DNA of 64,000 nt from Corbicula japonica. Taxonomy: Eukaryota; Mollusca; Bivalvia; Venerida; Cyrenidae. The position numbers and the translations under genes are program-made. This document shows positions 1 to 11,363 of the stretch, in pieces. The notes beneath the pieces were generated by a model that ran no database searches, was not told the origin of the DNA, and saw only the letters and a list, made by a program, of their open reading frames with translations. Location: assembly GCA_038501625.1 (NCBI GenBank), contig JAZAYU010000053.1, positions 3,520,501 through 3,584,500 on the forward strand, in the 5' to 3' direction. Each line of letters begins with the position of its first letter. The first letter of the stretch is position 1.

Positions 1-45
1 TAACTAGAGAAGAAGTGGGAGTTGTTTCGGTGTAGAACAATACAT

Positions 46-781
46 ACAACTCTACAGCTATGTTAGGTGTACAGCTCTACAGCTATGTCTAGGGTACAAC
101 TCAACAGCTATGTCTCACAGGTGTACAACTCTACAGCTATGTCTGGGGTACAACTCTACAGCTATGTCTAGGGCACAACTCTACAGCTATGTCTCACAGG
201 TGTACAACTGTACAGCTATGTCTAGGGTACAACTCTACAGCTATGTCTAGGGTACAACTCTACAGCTATGTCTGGGTCACAACTCAACAGCTATGTTCGG
301 GGTAAATTCTAAAGCTATGTCTGGTGTACAACTCTACAGCAGTGTCTGGGGTACAATTTTATAGCTATTCTGGGGTACTACTCTACAGCTATGTCTGGGG
401 TACAACTCTACAGTTATATCTGGGGTACAACTCAACAGTTATATCTGGGGTACAACTCTACAGCTATGTCTGGGGTACAAGTCTACAGCTATATCTGGGG
501 TACAAGTCTACAGCTATGTCTGGGGTACAAGTCTACAGCTATATCTGGGGTAAAACTCTACAGTTATATCTGGGGTACAACTCTACAGTTATATCTGGGA
601 TACAACTCTACAGCTATGTCTGGGGTACAAGTCTACAGCTATATCTGGGGTACAAGTCTACAACTATGTCTGGGGTACAATTCTACAGTTATATCTGGGG
701 TACAACTCTACAGTTATATCTGGGGTACAACTCTACAGCTATGTCTGGGGTACAAGTCTACAGCTATATCTGGGGTACAAG
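46..781. repeat. 25-bp minisatellite, left part
   Basis: About 29 tandem copies of a 25-bp unit (core TACAACTCTACAGCTATGTC followed by TGGGG), with scattered substitutions and a few length variants. Because 25 is not a multiple of 3, three units make a 75-nt, 25-residue period. Several frames therefore stay open and give repetitive peptides that are not genes. The array is cut at 781 by the LTR element and resumes at 4412. Confidence 0.95.
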
Positions 782-822
782 TATTATGCTGATGCGCACA
801 ACACAAATTTCAATGGGGATTT

Positions 823-905
823 CTAAAATTAAGAATAAGAAGTTAAGATCCTTTTTCCAGTTATTTAATATGTTATACAACGTAAGCAGTCAAAGCAGAT
901 GTGTT
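823..905 (-). repeat. 83-bp block, second copy near the LTR 3' end
   Basis: Identical to 1422-1504, 599 bp away in the same orientation, and repeated again in the other LTR at 3240-3322. On the minus strand this copy is followed by AAATCCCC rather than the GTAAGC that follows the first copy. Confidence 0.9.
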
Positions 906-1421
906 ATAATATGAAAGAAACAATTCTAATAAAATATGTTTTAAGCCATACATGCGATATACACCTGATGCATTTAACATTACACATAATACATAATGAA
1001 ACCTGAATTTAACCATTATGTAATGTAATAAACTTTTTAACAAGTTTTTATCAAAATACCCTGACTATATAAACAATGTTATTACAATCAAATTTGTTAA
1101 AGAATGCGTCAATTTGCAATACTTAATATGTACTGTTTTACACAACAACCTGTTTGATAATAGAAAACGGACATTCCCGTATTAACTACTTAACGTAATA
1201 TTTTCTAAAAGAAATATTAAATGCTTGCAAAACTACTAAGATAGAATAGTAAATAGCAATAACTGAGAAATCGCAATAAATAGAATTCTCGTATGTTGTT
1301 AACACATTGAGTCCGTGAATATGTTTAACATACACTTGTAAAATACAATACAAAAATAGCTGTTGAATTATCAAACACATTATATAACGATATGTAAAAT
1401 AAAAATACTAAAGTCGCTTAC

Positions 1422-1533
1422 CTAAAATTAAGAATAAGAAGTTAAGATCCTTTTTCCAGTTATTTAATATGTTATACAACGTAAGCAGTCAAAGCAGATG
1501 TGTTGACTGACTGGAAAAAGCGATCTTATAAAG
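1422..1533 (-). promoter_or_regulatory. Putative LTR core promoter and leader block ending at a 5' splice site
   Basis: On the minus strand a TATA-like CTTTATAAG (1533-1525) is followed about 26 nt later by TCA at 1506-1504. The 83-bp repeated block begins at that point and runs to TTTTAG at 1422. The next bases are GTAAGC, so the block ends exactly at a consensus AG|GTAAGC donor. The same arrangement is in the right LTR at 3839-3950. Promoter and splice activity are inferred from motifs only. Confidence 0.45.
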
Positions 1534-1994
1534 GATCGAACTGCGACCCGGGTTTGGTGGTGTTTGACCAATGAGCGCGTCCGATTTCCCGAAGGCGGAG
1601 CTGTGAAAATCATGGCTTAGGGGCCAGAAGCTTGTCTGATTAATAATTGCCCCCAGAACGACACTAAGTCTCAAAATAGTAATTAAAATTATTTATGGCA
1701 TCTGATAAGAAAACAACTGGCTAACCCCTCTTTTATTCTCTTGATTAGTTGTCAAACTTAAAAGAGAATTTTGAGAAGTGTCAACCAGTCAAACAATAAG
1801 AATTATTTTCTCTATTAACACCACATATTGTCAAAAGCAACTTAGAATAAACTTTAAAATTCAACAAAATGATTTCCCCCAAAAAGTAGGGATTTTAATA
1901 TAGAATTTAATAATTTCAAATATAGAATTTATTTTAAACTTATAAAGTTTCAAAAATTTACAAAGAAATTTACACTAAATTTCAGGGCATAACA

Positions 1995-2012
1995 CCACCT
2001 CCCCCTTTAAAA
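1995..2012 (-). other. Polypurine tract of the LTR element
   Basis: The minus strand reads TTTTAAAGGGGGAGGTGG immediately before the LTR start TGTTATG. This is the expected position of the plus-strand primer in LTR retrotransposons and is the best evidence for the element's orientation. Confidence 0.7.
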
Positions 2013-3198
2013 TAACTTTATTCCTATAAAGTGTAAAAAGGTATGTACATTTCAACCGACATTAGTTTTCAGATATTGTACACAAGGTATTGTAATTTTA
2101 CCAAAATAAGAATATTTGTCTACAAGTAAGAATTACAAATAACTACCCAATAAGTAATGAATCTGAAAACAGAAGTAGGTTAACAAATAATAATGTAACA
2201 TATGTACAAACATGTTGTATGTAACAATATACCTGATTTGGAGGTGCTTCTTGACCTGTTGTAACGCAGTTGGACTGAATTTGTGGTGCTCAATACGGCA
2301 CTACTCGTCTTGCTTACTAAATTTTTTATTTACTGACGATAGCTGGTTCAAATACATGTAAAACTTCACCGTTTAACCGCTGCAACTCCGTCGGCTTAAT
2401 ACCATCAACCATGGAAGCACAAAGGATCAGTAGGACCATGGTAGACAGCTGATCACCCCAATTAAAAAAATGGAATGCAGTTCAGTCGATGATGTAAAAC
2501 TTTTGGCCTAAGTTATACATTCTAGCACTATTTTCAGGACCAAAATTGACATGATATAGATCTATGAAAATCATAAAAAAATTTAATCACACACACACAA
2601 CACAAACACACCCCATACAGATCAATTTGGGTTCCTGGGAGATTGACTTAACTACATAAATTGTCAATGAACAATACAGAAAGCTTTGCATGTACCCAAC
2701 TGGGATGATGCTGCCGACCTGGTTACCCACATATTAAAAACAAATCCCATGTCTACCTATTTAACACAAAAAGTCCCTTACTTAATTAAAGTAAAAACAA
2801 GGACAGTGCTAGATACAAGTTGGTGAGAGTTCATAACAACGATTAAACCTATTGACTATGTATAACCATGCTATCCAGCAAAACGATCTGCTGATTTCTT
2901 ATAAAATTGCTTATACGGACATTTGCGCATTTACTTCTTCAAAATATTTGGTAAGTAGTCGAAACATTTGTAATACTGATTTATCCGAAACTCTTATGAT
3001 CGTGCGAGTGGAGGATTCAAATCGCTATTCCTGGTACATAGTCCATTTTGAGGTCCGAGTTCGTTGATTGACAGATGGTAATCGATATCATCTCCGACTA
3101 ATCTGGAGGGTCGCCGTTCCATCTCCCTGACTGCATGTTTATCTGTGTTCTCGCTTGGTCTAATGTGGAGGTTGGGATCTTCTTCCGTACCCACCACG
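1995..3198 (-). other. Internal region of the LTR element, no recognisable gag/pol
   Basis: 1204 bp between the LTRs. The minus strand just inside the 5' LTR reads CGTGGTGGGTACGGAAGA, which contains a TGG-starting primer-binding-site candidate. The longest open stretch (minus strand, 3197 to 2994, about 67 codons) starts there and resembles no capsid, protease, reverse transcriptase or integrase motif that I know. A short CA-rich run lies near 2589-2615. Confidence 0.5.
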
Positions 3199-4411
3199 TA
3201 TTATGCTGATGCGCACAACACAAATTTCAATGGGGATTTCTAAAATTAAGAATAAGAAGTTAAGATCCTTTTTCCAGTTATTTAATATGTTATACAACGT
3301 AAGCAGTCAAAGCAGATGTGTTATAATATGAAAGAAACAATTCTAATAAAATATGTTTTAAGCCATACATGCGATATACACCTGATGCATTTAACATTAC
3401 ACATAATACATAATGAAACCTGAATTTAACCATTATGTAATGTAATAAACTTTTTAACAAGTTTTTATCAAAATACCCTGACTATATAAACAATGTTATT
3501 ACAATCAAATTTGTTAAAGAATGCGTCAATTTGCAATACTTAATATGTACTGTTTTACACAACAACCTGTTTGATAATAGAAAACGGACATTCCCGTATT
3601 AACTACTTAACGTAATATTTTCTAAAAGAAATATTAAATGCTTGCAAAACTACTAAGATAGAATAGTAAATAGCAATAACTGAGAAATCGCAATAAATAG
3701 AATTCTCGTATGTTGTTAACACATTGAGTCCGTGAATATGTTTAACATACACTTGTAAAATACAATACAAAAATAGCTGTTGAATTATCAAACACATTAT
3801 ATAACGATATGTAAAATAAAAATACTAAAGTCGCTTACCTAAAATTAAGAATAAGAAGTTAAGATCCTTTTTCCAGTTATTTAATATGTTATACAACGTA
3901 AGCAGTCAAAGCAGATGTGTTGACTGACTGGAAAAAGCGATCTTATAAAGGATCGAACTGCGACCCGGGTTTGGTGGTGTTTGACCAATGAGCGCGTCCG
4001 ATTTCCCGAAGGCGGAGCTGTGAAAATCATGGCTTAGGGGCCAGAAGCTTGTCTGATTAATAATTGCCCCCAGAACGACACTAAGTCTCAAAATAGTAAT
4101 TAAAATTATTTATGGCATCTGATAAGAAAACAACTGGCTAACCCCTCTTTTATTCTCTTGATTAGTTGTCAAACTTAAAAGAGAATTTTGAGAAGTGTCA
4201 ACCAGTCAAACAATAAGAATTATTTTCTCTATTAACACCACATATTGTCAAAAGCAACTTAGAATAAACTTTAAAATTCAACAAAATGATTTCCCCCAAA
4301 AAGTAGGGATTTTAATATAGAATTTAATAATTTCAAATATAGAATTTATTTTAAACTTATAAAGTTTCAAAAATTTACAAAGAAATTTACACTAAATTTC
4401 AGGGCATAACA
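3199..4411 (-). repeat. 5' LTR of the LTR element
   Basis: The partner of 782-1994, with no difference found when the two are read side by side. As the 5' LTR in the inferred direction it would supply the promoter (TATA-like motif at 3950-3942). Confidence 0.8.
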
Positions 4412-4706
4412 CAAGTCTACAACTATGTCTGGGGTACAACTCCACAGTTATATCTGGGGTACAACTCTACAGTTATATCTGGGGTACAACTCTACAGCTA
4501 TGTCTGGGGTACAAGTCTACAGCTTTATCTGGGGTATATCTCTACAGCTATATCTGGGGTACAACTCTTCAGTTATATCTGGGGTACAACTCTAAAGCTT
4601 TGTCTGGGGTACAACTCTACAGCTATATCTGGGGTACAACTCTACAGTTATATCTGGGGTACAGCTCTACAGCTATGTCTGGGGTACAGCTCTACAACTA
4701 TATCTG
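4412..4706. repeat. 25-bp minisatellite, right part
   Basis: About 12 further copies of the unit seen at 46-781, starting with the duplicated CAAG and ending at CTGAGCTT. The LTR element therefore inserted into a pre-existing array. Confidence 0.95.
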
Positions 4707-5690
4707 AGCTTTTCCTGCTGCCATAATTTAAAAGCTCAATTTATGATAGAAAAAAATTAAATCAACTTGAAAAAAAATTGCTTCACAGCAATTTGGATAA
4801 CATGTATGATAAAGGCTGCCTTACCTTTTCTTCTTGTCGAGGAAAATCTATTTTACTAAGAAATTTAAAGTTTCCAATGTTTACTTTTACAACACGCTCA
4901 ACTTTTTAGTTGGCAAAAGTTTGAAAATGTTTTACCAGACAGCAGTTGGAAAATTTGCAGAAAACTGGAAATAGGCTTATCGGTGACAACACTGGTAGCA
5001 TGTTCCTGGACTTGATTATAGTGATTGTTTCAAACTCCATCTTAAGTATAAACTTGAACTTCTTATGAAGCCCTCCATATTTTATCAATGGGATACAGAT
5101 GATAATTACCAAAGTTTTAAATTTATATTGACAGAGAATATAATTTTTTTTATATGCTGGAAATAGAGAACAAAAGAGTGGGGGCAATAAATGCATGAAT
5201 CTTTTACTAGTGGAAAGTATGTTTCAGAAAGTTCCTATTGCCCTTCTAGAACTAAAATAAATAAAACAAGATGTGGGATAGTGTAATTTGTCAGTTTATG
5301 GAGATATCTCTTAAGTGTTAAATTTAAGCTCATTTAATGTCACAGTTGTTGCAGACATAAAAGTTCAATAGCACAGACTGCATATTTTATCAGCAATGTA
5401 AGGCACAGATTGCATGATTGCGTCAGCAGTGTTAAAGCGCTGATTGAGAGTCCTCAGGACCTGGTGCCGTCTGTCCCCTAGTGCCGTCAAGTGCACCATA
5501 CATCCAGCCCCTATTTAGTGTACAAGGAGGTGTATTCTCACACACCAGGATGTTTAATTTGTTGGTTTTTCATTGGTCAGTGATTTTGATCATGTGACTA
5601 GGGCCAAAGTAAGACAAAATTTGTACTACGTGGGAACTTCAGCAAACAGATGTTGACTTTCCGAAGGGCAAGTGAATTCACTTCATGTTT
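4707..5690. other. Non-coding stretch, nothing recognised
   Basis: AT-rich sequence without a conserved coding segment. The 96-codon open frame on the minus strand at 4906-5196 looks compositionally random and has no recognisable domain. Confidence 0.5.
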
Positions 5691-5926
5691 ACCCTTTAAT
5701 CAATATTATTATATGCCTTCATGGCATATGCGACTAATGTAGATCCAGGTCAGCTGGCACATCCATGCTGTCTGATCAGGATTTGCACAATCTGCTTGTG
5801 ATTAGAAATATCTAATAAATCAAAAAGTGAACAGTGCAGATCCTGATCAGAGGGCATGAATGTGGCATCTGGATCAACACTGTTTATCCATGCAATAAAG
5901 GTGTACATATGAAGGAAATGGGTTAA
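5691..5926. repeat. Family-1 TTAA dual-hairpin element, diverged
   Basis: Both hairpin modules are present (GATCCAGGTCAGCTGGCAC... and GATCCTGATCAGAGGGCAT...) and it ends GGAAATGGGTTAA. The 5' TTAA is mutated. Confidence 0.8.
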
Positions 5927-6630
5927 CTTTTAGCTGTACACATACATGTGTAGAACACTTGTTTTGATAAATTCTGGTAAAATGGTATAACACCGACTTC
6001 AAGATCATTGATAGTGAGGCCAAATAAATCTCCCGTTATGAATGAAACTTTCTTAAGACATCCCTGACCTACGCAACTTTTACAACAGTGCTTTTCACAT
6101 CATAGTTTCTTTGAACAATGAAGTGTTTTTCTCCATCTATTTTAGACAAAACATATTTCATTAAAATTTTGTACCTGGACCATTCACAGGTTCTTTCTAA
6201 TAGTAATGTAATTACAACAGGTTTTCTAATTTTAGGACTGATATTATCATACAAGATATCACCAAATATTATAGTAAACTCCATATTTGGAATAAGGACC
6301 TAGTTCTCATGGACCAGGAAGTGCTATCAGTAGACATGACACTGACATTCTTGTCTGCTGTGGCCTTCATAACTCACATGCTCCTAAGGTCACTGACAGA
6401 AAGATTGTGGAACTTTTGATGTTTTGGAATTGCATTCAATAGACATATGGTAGTGGGAGTCCTGTTCCCTTCCTGATTGGTGGGAAGAAAACAGCTGCAA
6501 TTATATTAAAGCAGCAGTGTCACAAATTTTAACATTTGAACAATTTATTAAGAACGCTCCTACTTGAATCAGAGTCTTGCTACAGAACAACAATAATTCA
6601 GTCTTGACATTTATGCAAGTTGATAACTGT

Positions 6631-6866
6631 TTTCTCCATTGATACACCTTTATTGAATAGGCAAACTGTTTAGATCCAGATCAGCCAGCACATCCATTGC
6701 GTCTGATCAGGATCTAAACTGTTTGCTTTTATGTTCATCAGGTTATTTCTGACCAAAATATGACCAGAGCAGATCCTGATCAGACGGCATGGATGTGCCG
6801 GCTGATCTGGATCTACACTGGTCACACATGCGAAAAAATGCGAATATATGGAGGAAAGGGTTAACA
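6631..6866 (-). mobile_element. Family-1 TTAA dual-hairpin element
   Basis: It has an alpha-type left end (GATACACCTTTATTG) and a beta-type right end (AATATATGGAGGAAAGGGTTAA). The two hairpins are built from GATCCAGATCAGCCAGCAC and GATCCTGATCAGACGGCAT. The left TTAA is lost. Confidence 0.85.
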
Positions 6867-6997
6867 CTGTGCGATCAGGTAATTTTATGATACTGGTAAT
6901 AAGAAGAGCTTTCATGTGATAATTTCATGTCAGTAAATATTGTGTAAATTAATTATTTTCGTAAGACAAATTATAAATGGTTAAATTTTTTATGTTT

Positions 6998-7176
6998 AAT
7001 TAGCTCATTACTCCATGTATAGACCTTTTATCACATGGGGACATGTGTTGATCCAGATCAGCTTGCACAGCTGTGTAGTCTGTGTTCTGGATCTACACTG
7101 ATCAGATCACAGTCAGTAAAACCTTGTGAACATTTAAGATCCTGATCAGACAACACACTGGTTGCCCACTAGTTAA
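6998..7176. repeat. Family-1 relic
   Basis: Decayed copy: ACTCCATGTATAG start, GATCCAGATCAGCTTGCAC arm, then GATCCTGATCAGACAACAC and CACTGGTTGCCC. Internal deletions are evident. Confidence 0.6.
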
Positions 7177-7586
7177 AAGTCATTCGAAAGTAATAGTCTG
7201 TTAATAGTCTGGATAATGTATGCAAATGTAATTACTTAATGCCATAATTAACCCCTTATGTTGCAAAAGCAGAAATGTGACCCTTCCATAGTTGTAAACG
7301 GGCATAGTTTGAAAATATTTGCTCTTCTTTAAAAAAAAAACAATAACATATTTTTTTTTTTAAATTCACAGCTTTTAAATTCCCAGGTCTGTCCAGAATG
7401 CAAATATAGTGCAAGTAAACATAGTGAATTAGTTTCTCCATAGAATACAATTTTGTCATGATCACTGAAATCACACTGCTGTTTCTGGCAACGGGAATGA
7501 TAAATCCTGATTGACGATGTTTAGTTTTGTCATTTTGTTTAAAATATGTAGGCTGGCTATCTATTAAAAGCACCATTATGTTACTA

Positions 7587-7635
7587 TTAACCCTTTACTC
7601 CATGTTTAAGCATTTTAAGTATGTGAGAACCAGAT
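7587..7635. repeat. Family-1 terminal fragment
   Basis: Only the left terminus remains: TTAACCCTTTACTCCATG. Confidence 0.5.
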
Positions 7636-8460
7636 CTGTTTCTGGGGAAATTTATTTAAAATCTGATAATGTGTTATATAAATCATATGTGAATGAAATG
7701 ACATGATCCAATTTTGGAAGCATGTTCAATTTTCTTGAAAAAGTATTTGAAAACATTAAAACATTTTACACACATGTCTCGTCAATTTTTCAGGATGTCT
7801 ATAGCACAGAGATTAACATGCTTTCATATCTGTACATCACATTTTGGTGGTGGTGGGTATGAGCACGGCTAATAGTGTTCGACACTTTATGTAGAATCGC
7901 CTCAAAATGATTCAAACTAAATAGGTGATGTTGGGGACCAAATAAGTTTGGTCACTCTAACTGAATTATGTATTGTGAACACAATACTGTAATGAATCAA
8001 ATTCACACATTTCATATTTATTTTAAACCATGAATTGAAATGTTAAATGTTCTTTGTAAAAAATACTAATTTTCATGTTAATTAGTTTTGATCAAGGCAA
8101 TATTTCACAAAGTTACTGATAATACACAAAGAAATAGCATATAAACTAAGTTAATTGTCACACTGAAATATTTCAAACCAAAGACAAAAAAATGATTCCA
8201 GACTATAGGTCTTCCACAGTTTGTATTTTCAATTTTAATACTTGAAAACATTTTCGTTCTGATACTGAAATATTTCAAATGACCAAAAACCAACTCCATG
8301 GTCAGACTCCAAAATCTCACTCCAAATTTTCACAATGAAAAAAATCATCAGTCTTTGTTGTGATGTGTCAAACAATTTGTTTGACCCTTTTATAGAAACC
8401 TTAATATGGGATAAGGATATATTTTATTTTATCATCAACAGCAGACATTTCAAATAATAT
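7636..8460. other. Non-coding stretch, nothing recognised
   Basis: AT-rich with no conserved open frame. A weak minus-strand open frame at 8105-8320 has no recognisable domain. Confidence 0.4.
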
Positions 8461-9110
8461 CTCCCACCTGGAACATGTCAGAGGGAGGGATATCTCACCT
8501 TTGCAAGTCTGGTACTCTTCAGTACTCTCTAATGCCAGGAGTCAGATATAGTACAGGTATGCCACACCCCAACCACTTGTAAGGTAACATTCTCCAGATG
8601 TCCAGCCAATGATACATGAGCTCTCTCTTCTGGTGTTTACACTTGAAGGGGGATCTGCTTACAGGGTTCTAATTTGTGAAATTCAGCTTGCATATTCATC
8701 TGGTAATCTTCACTTTTTATTTTCAGATTGACTATATTAGCTAATTTATTGAATATTAAATAATGTATTAAAGAGGTAATAGAATAACAGGTGCCTGTCA
8801 TTCATTGTTCTTCGTTGTTAGCTTGGTCTTGAACAAGGGACTCAAAGGCTCTCTTTCCATTTACAGTTATTTCAGGCTGGATTCTCTTTCCAATAGGTGT
8901 CTCATCTTCCCTCCAAATTTATCTGGTCTTTCCCCCCAACTCTCACCCCTCCCCTTGACTGAATTCTTTTGATAAATATTCTTTTTATAAGATGTTTTTA
9001 AACATTTTAAATAATACCTCATAAATAAGAGGGAGGGATATCTCATCATTTCATGTCTGGTACTCTTCAGTACTCTCTAGTGTCAGGAGTTAGAAACAAT
9101 ACTATGCAAC
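8450..9110. repeat. Pair of imperfect direct repeats about 540 bp apart
   Basis: The segment around 8455-8550 (AGAGGGAGGGATATCTCA ... GTCTGGTACTCTTCAGTACT) recurs at about 8995-9100. The sequence between them is C/T-rich and non-coding. Confidence 0.7.
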
Positions 9111-9225
9111 GACCTCAACTGATATAAAGGGTCAGGTGATGCTCAATCCTTACATGATCTGGGAAACTTCTCTTTTCTCTATTTCTCTCTTTGATCACCC
9201 AATTTTCCAGTTTTGGAGTTATTTT

Positions 9226-10678
9226 TAGCTCACCTGAGCCATAGGCTCATGGTGAGCTATTGTGACCCGTCTTTGTCCGGCGTCCGGCGTCCGTCAACAA
9301 TTTCCTTTAAACAACATCTCCTCTGAAACCACTTGATGGATTTTAACCAAATTTGTCCTGAAGCATCCTGGCACTGATGTCTACAAAAGTTGTTCAAATC
9401 ATGACCACAGGGTCAAGGTCAAGGTCACTGCTGCTAAAAATAGAAATTCAGTCTTTGCTCAATTACTTGAGTTTGCTTAGGGTTATTGACTCCAAACTTG
9501 GTGTATGGGTAGCTTATATCAAGCGGCAGCTTGGGGTTGCTACCCAGGTGTCTGTGATCAAGGTCACGGTCACTGTTGCTAAAAATAGAAATTCAGTCTT
9601 TGCTCAATTACTTGAGTTTGCTTAGGCCTATTGACTCCAAACTTGGTGTATGGGTAGCTTATATCAAACGGCAGCTTGGGGTTGCTACCCAGGTGTCTGT
9701 GATCAAGGTCAAGGTCACTATTGCTAAAAATAGATATTCAGTCTTTGCTCAATTACTTGAGTTTGCTTAAGCCTATTGACTCCAAACTTGGTGTATGGGT
9801 AGCTTATATCAAAAGGCAGCTTGGGGTTGCTACCCAGGTGTCTGTGATGAAGGTTAAGGTCACTGTTGCTAAAAATAGAAATTTGGTCTTTGCTCAATTA
9901 CTTGAGTTTGCTTAGGCCTATTGACTCCAAACTTGGTATATGGGTAGCTTATATCAAAAGGCAGCTTGGGGTTGCTTCCCAGATGTCTGTGATCAAGGTC
10001 AAGGTCACTGTTGCTAAAAATAGAAATTCAGTTTCTGCTTAATAACTTGAGTTTGCTTTGGCATATTGACTCCAAACTTGATGTATGGGTAGCTTATATC
10101 AAAAGGCAGCTTGGGGTTGCTACCCAGGTGTCTGTGATTAAGGTCAAGGTCACTGTTACTAAAAATAGAAATTCAGTTTCTACTTAATTACTTGAGATTG
10201 CTTTGGCCTATTGACTCCAAACTTGGTATATGGATAGCTTAAATTAAGAGGCAACTTGGGAAAGCTACCTATGTGTCTGTGATCAAGGTCAAGGTCACTG
10301 TTCCTAAAAATAGAAATTCAGTTTCCACTTAATAACTTGAGTTTGCTTTGGTTTTTTGACTCCACACTTGGTGTATGAGTAGCTTATATCAAACGGCAGC
10401 TTGGGATTGCTACCCAGGTGTCTCTGATCAAGGTTAAGGTCACAGTTGCTAAAAATAGAAATTCAGTTTCCACTTAATAACTTGAGTTTGCTTTGGCATA
10501 TTGAGTCCAAACTTGGTATATGGGTAGCTTATAACAAGAGACAAATTGGGATTGCTACCCATGTGTCTGTGATCAATGTCAAGGTCACTGTTGCTAAAAA
10601 TAAAAATTCAGTTTCTGGTTAATAACTTGAGTTTCATACTCAGGTGAGCGATTCAGGGCCATCATGGCCCTCTTGTTT
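9226..10678 (+). mobile_element. Helentron/pearl-like element, copy A
   Basis: The left end carries TTAGCTCACCTGAGCC, CATAGGCTCATGGTGAGC and a run of GTCCGGC repeats. A core of about nine 145-bp tandem units follows, and then a right end with CTCAGGTGAGCGATTC and the hairpin AGGGCCATCATGGCCCT before CTTGTTTA. This architecture is typical of small non-autonomous Helitron-like elements common in bivalves, and no replicase or helicase is encoded. Family assignment is from memory of these termini. Confidence 0.8.
9426..10625 (+). repeat. 145-bp tandem array inside Helentron-like copy A
   Basis: GCTAAAAATAGAAATTCAG recurs about every 145 bp (near 9434, 9579, 9724 and onward to 10594). Each unit carries a TGATCAAGGTCAAGGTCAC motif and most carry CCAAACTTGGTGTATGGG. 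Open frames of 60-80 codons in the array are by-products of the repeat. Confidence 0.9.
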
Positions 10679-11363
10679 ATTGTATGACATAACTTATGAT
10701 GGGCCTATTTTTCTATTAATTTCCTTCATTGAGGATGTGTTGACATGGTATCAGTATTTGTCAGAGATAAGATATCACTGACAGACACAGTTGTTGTTTT
10801 ATCATCAGTATTAGACAGACAGTGGCAGAACAATACAGAGGCCAGGTGTTGATTGCTAATTAACAGACAGGTGGCCAACTGTTGATTAAAAGATTCCAAG
10901 GCCTGGAAATGTAGAGGCTGAAAGCTGCTTCCATCTTTTTTCTCTGGTTGCCTGGCAGCCAAAACTTTCAATGCCCACAGTCAGAAAACTGATGTCCTTT
11001 TGACACCTTACCCTTTTTAGTGAGAGACTGTAAGGTACTAGAATACTAATTTTTTGTTGTAACAATGTTTTAAACCTATATTGATGCTGGACACAGTATC
11101 ATCATCATCATCATCATCATCATCATGATTCATCATCATATTCATGATTTATCATCATCATCATTATTTTTCATCAACATCATAATTATTATCATCATCA
11201 CGTAGTATTATCCTGTTTTGTTTTTTTCTGGTGTCAGGTGATCTTTTTATGACCATATCCATGGATAAACATTTTTTTTATTTAAAATCTTGAAGAATAG
11301 TTTGGCTTGTTAACTATTCCCAAAACTGATTATGTTGCTGGGAGAGCACCTGAACCAGTAACT
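10679..11363. other. Non-coding stretch with an ATC-rich tract
   Basis: Contains the trinucleotide tract at 11098-11201 and otherwise nothing recognisable. A minus-strand open frame at 10726-10971 (81 codons) shows no known domain. Confidence 0.4.
11098..11201. repeat. Imperfect (ATC)n microsatellite
   Basis: About ten perfect ATC units are followed by degenerate ATC/ATT-rich sequence. Confidence 0.95.

Larger units (their letters stand above)
782..1994 (-). repeat. 3' LTR of the LTR element
   Basis: This repeat matches 3199-4411 at a constant offset of 2417 bp. Read on the minus strand it holds a U3 region with a CCAAT-type motif near 1570 and a TATA-like CTTTATAAG at 1533-1525. Two identical 83-bp blocks follow (1504-1422 and 905-823). 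Short open frames inside it (around 1186-1380 and 1489-1674) occur identically in both LTRs and resemble no known protein. Confidence 0.8.
782..4411 (-). mobile_element. Non-autonomous LTR retrotransposon (LARD/TRIM-like) inside the minisatellite
   Basis: Two 1213-bp direct repeats (782-1994 and 3199-4411) flank a 1204-bp core (1995-3198). The array unit is duplicated at the junctions (CAAG at 778-781 and 4412-4415, or ACAAG if the end is set one base in), as expected for a target-site duplication. On the minus strand the repeats start TGTTATGCC and end GCATAATA. A polypurine tract lies directly upstream of the left repeat, and a TGG-starting primer-binding-site candidate lies directly inside the right one. 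This sets the direction: the 5' LTR is on the right. The core has no gag or pol frame longer than about 70 codons, so the copy depends on proteins made elsewhere. I see no difference between the two LTRs, which points to a recent insertion or an assembly duplication. Confidence 0.8.

Noticed and set aside
46..781. Possible CRISPR array
   Set aside because: Units are directly tandem without spacers and the genome is eukaryotic, so it is a minisatellite.
324..914. A 196-codon Tyr/Ser/Gly-rich open frame and an overlapping 133-codon frame
   Set aside because: Both are translations of the 25-bp minisatellite, with a 25-residue period created by three units. No start context, no splice signals and several frames open at once.
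782..4411. Simple segmental duplication instead of an LTR element
   Set aside because: A plain duplication would not explain the duplicated minisatellite bases at both outer edges, the polypurine tract and the TG-starting termini. An assembly artefact is still possible.
9377..9915. Repeated 64-82 codon frames with LLNYLSLLRPIDSKLGVW
   Set aside because: Produced by the 145-bp tandem units of the Helentron-like element, and seen again at 52857-53521 in the reverse copy.
11098..11201. ATC-rich tract as coding His/Asp/Met repeats
   Set aside because: No open frame with flanking coding character; it is a microsatellite.
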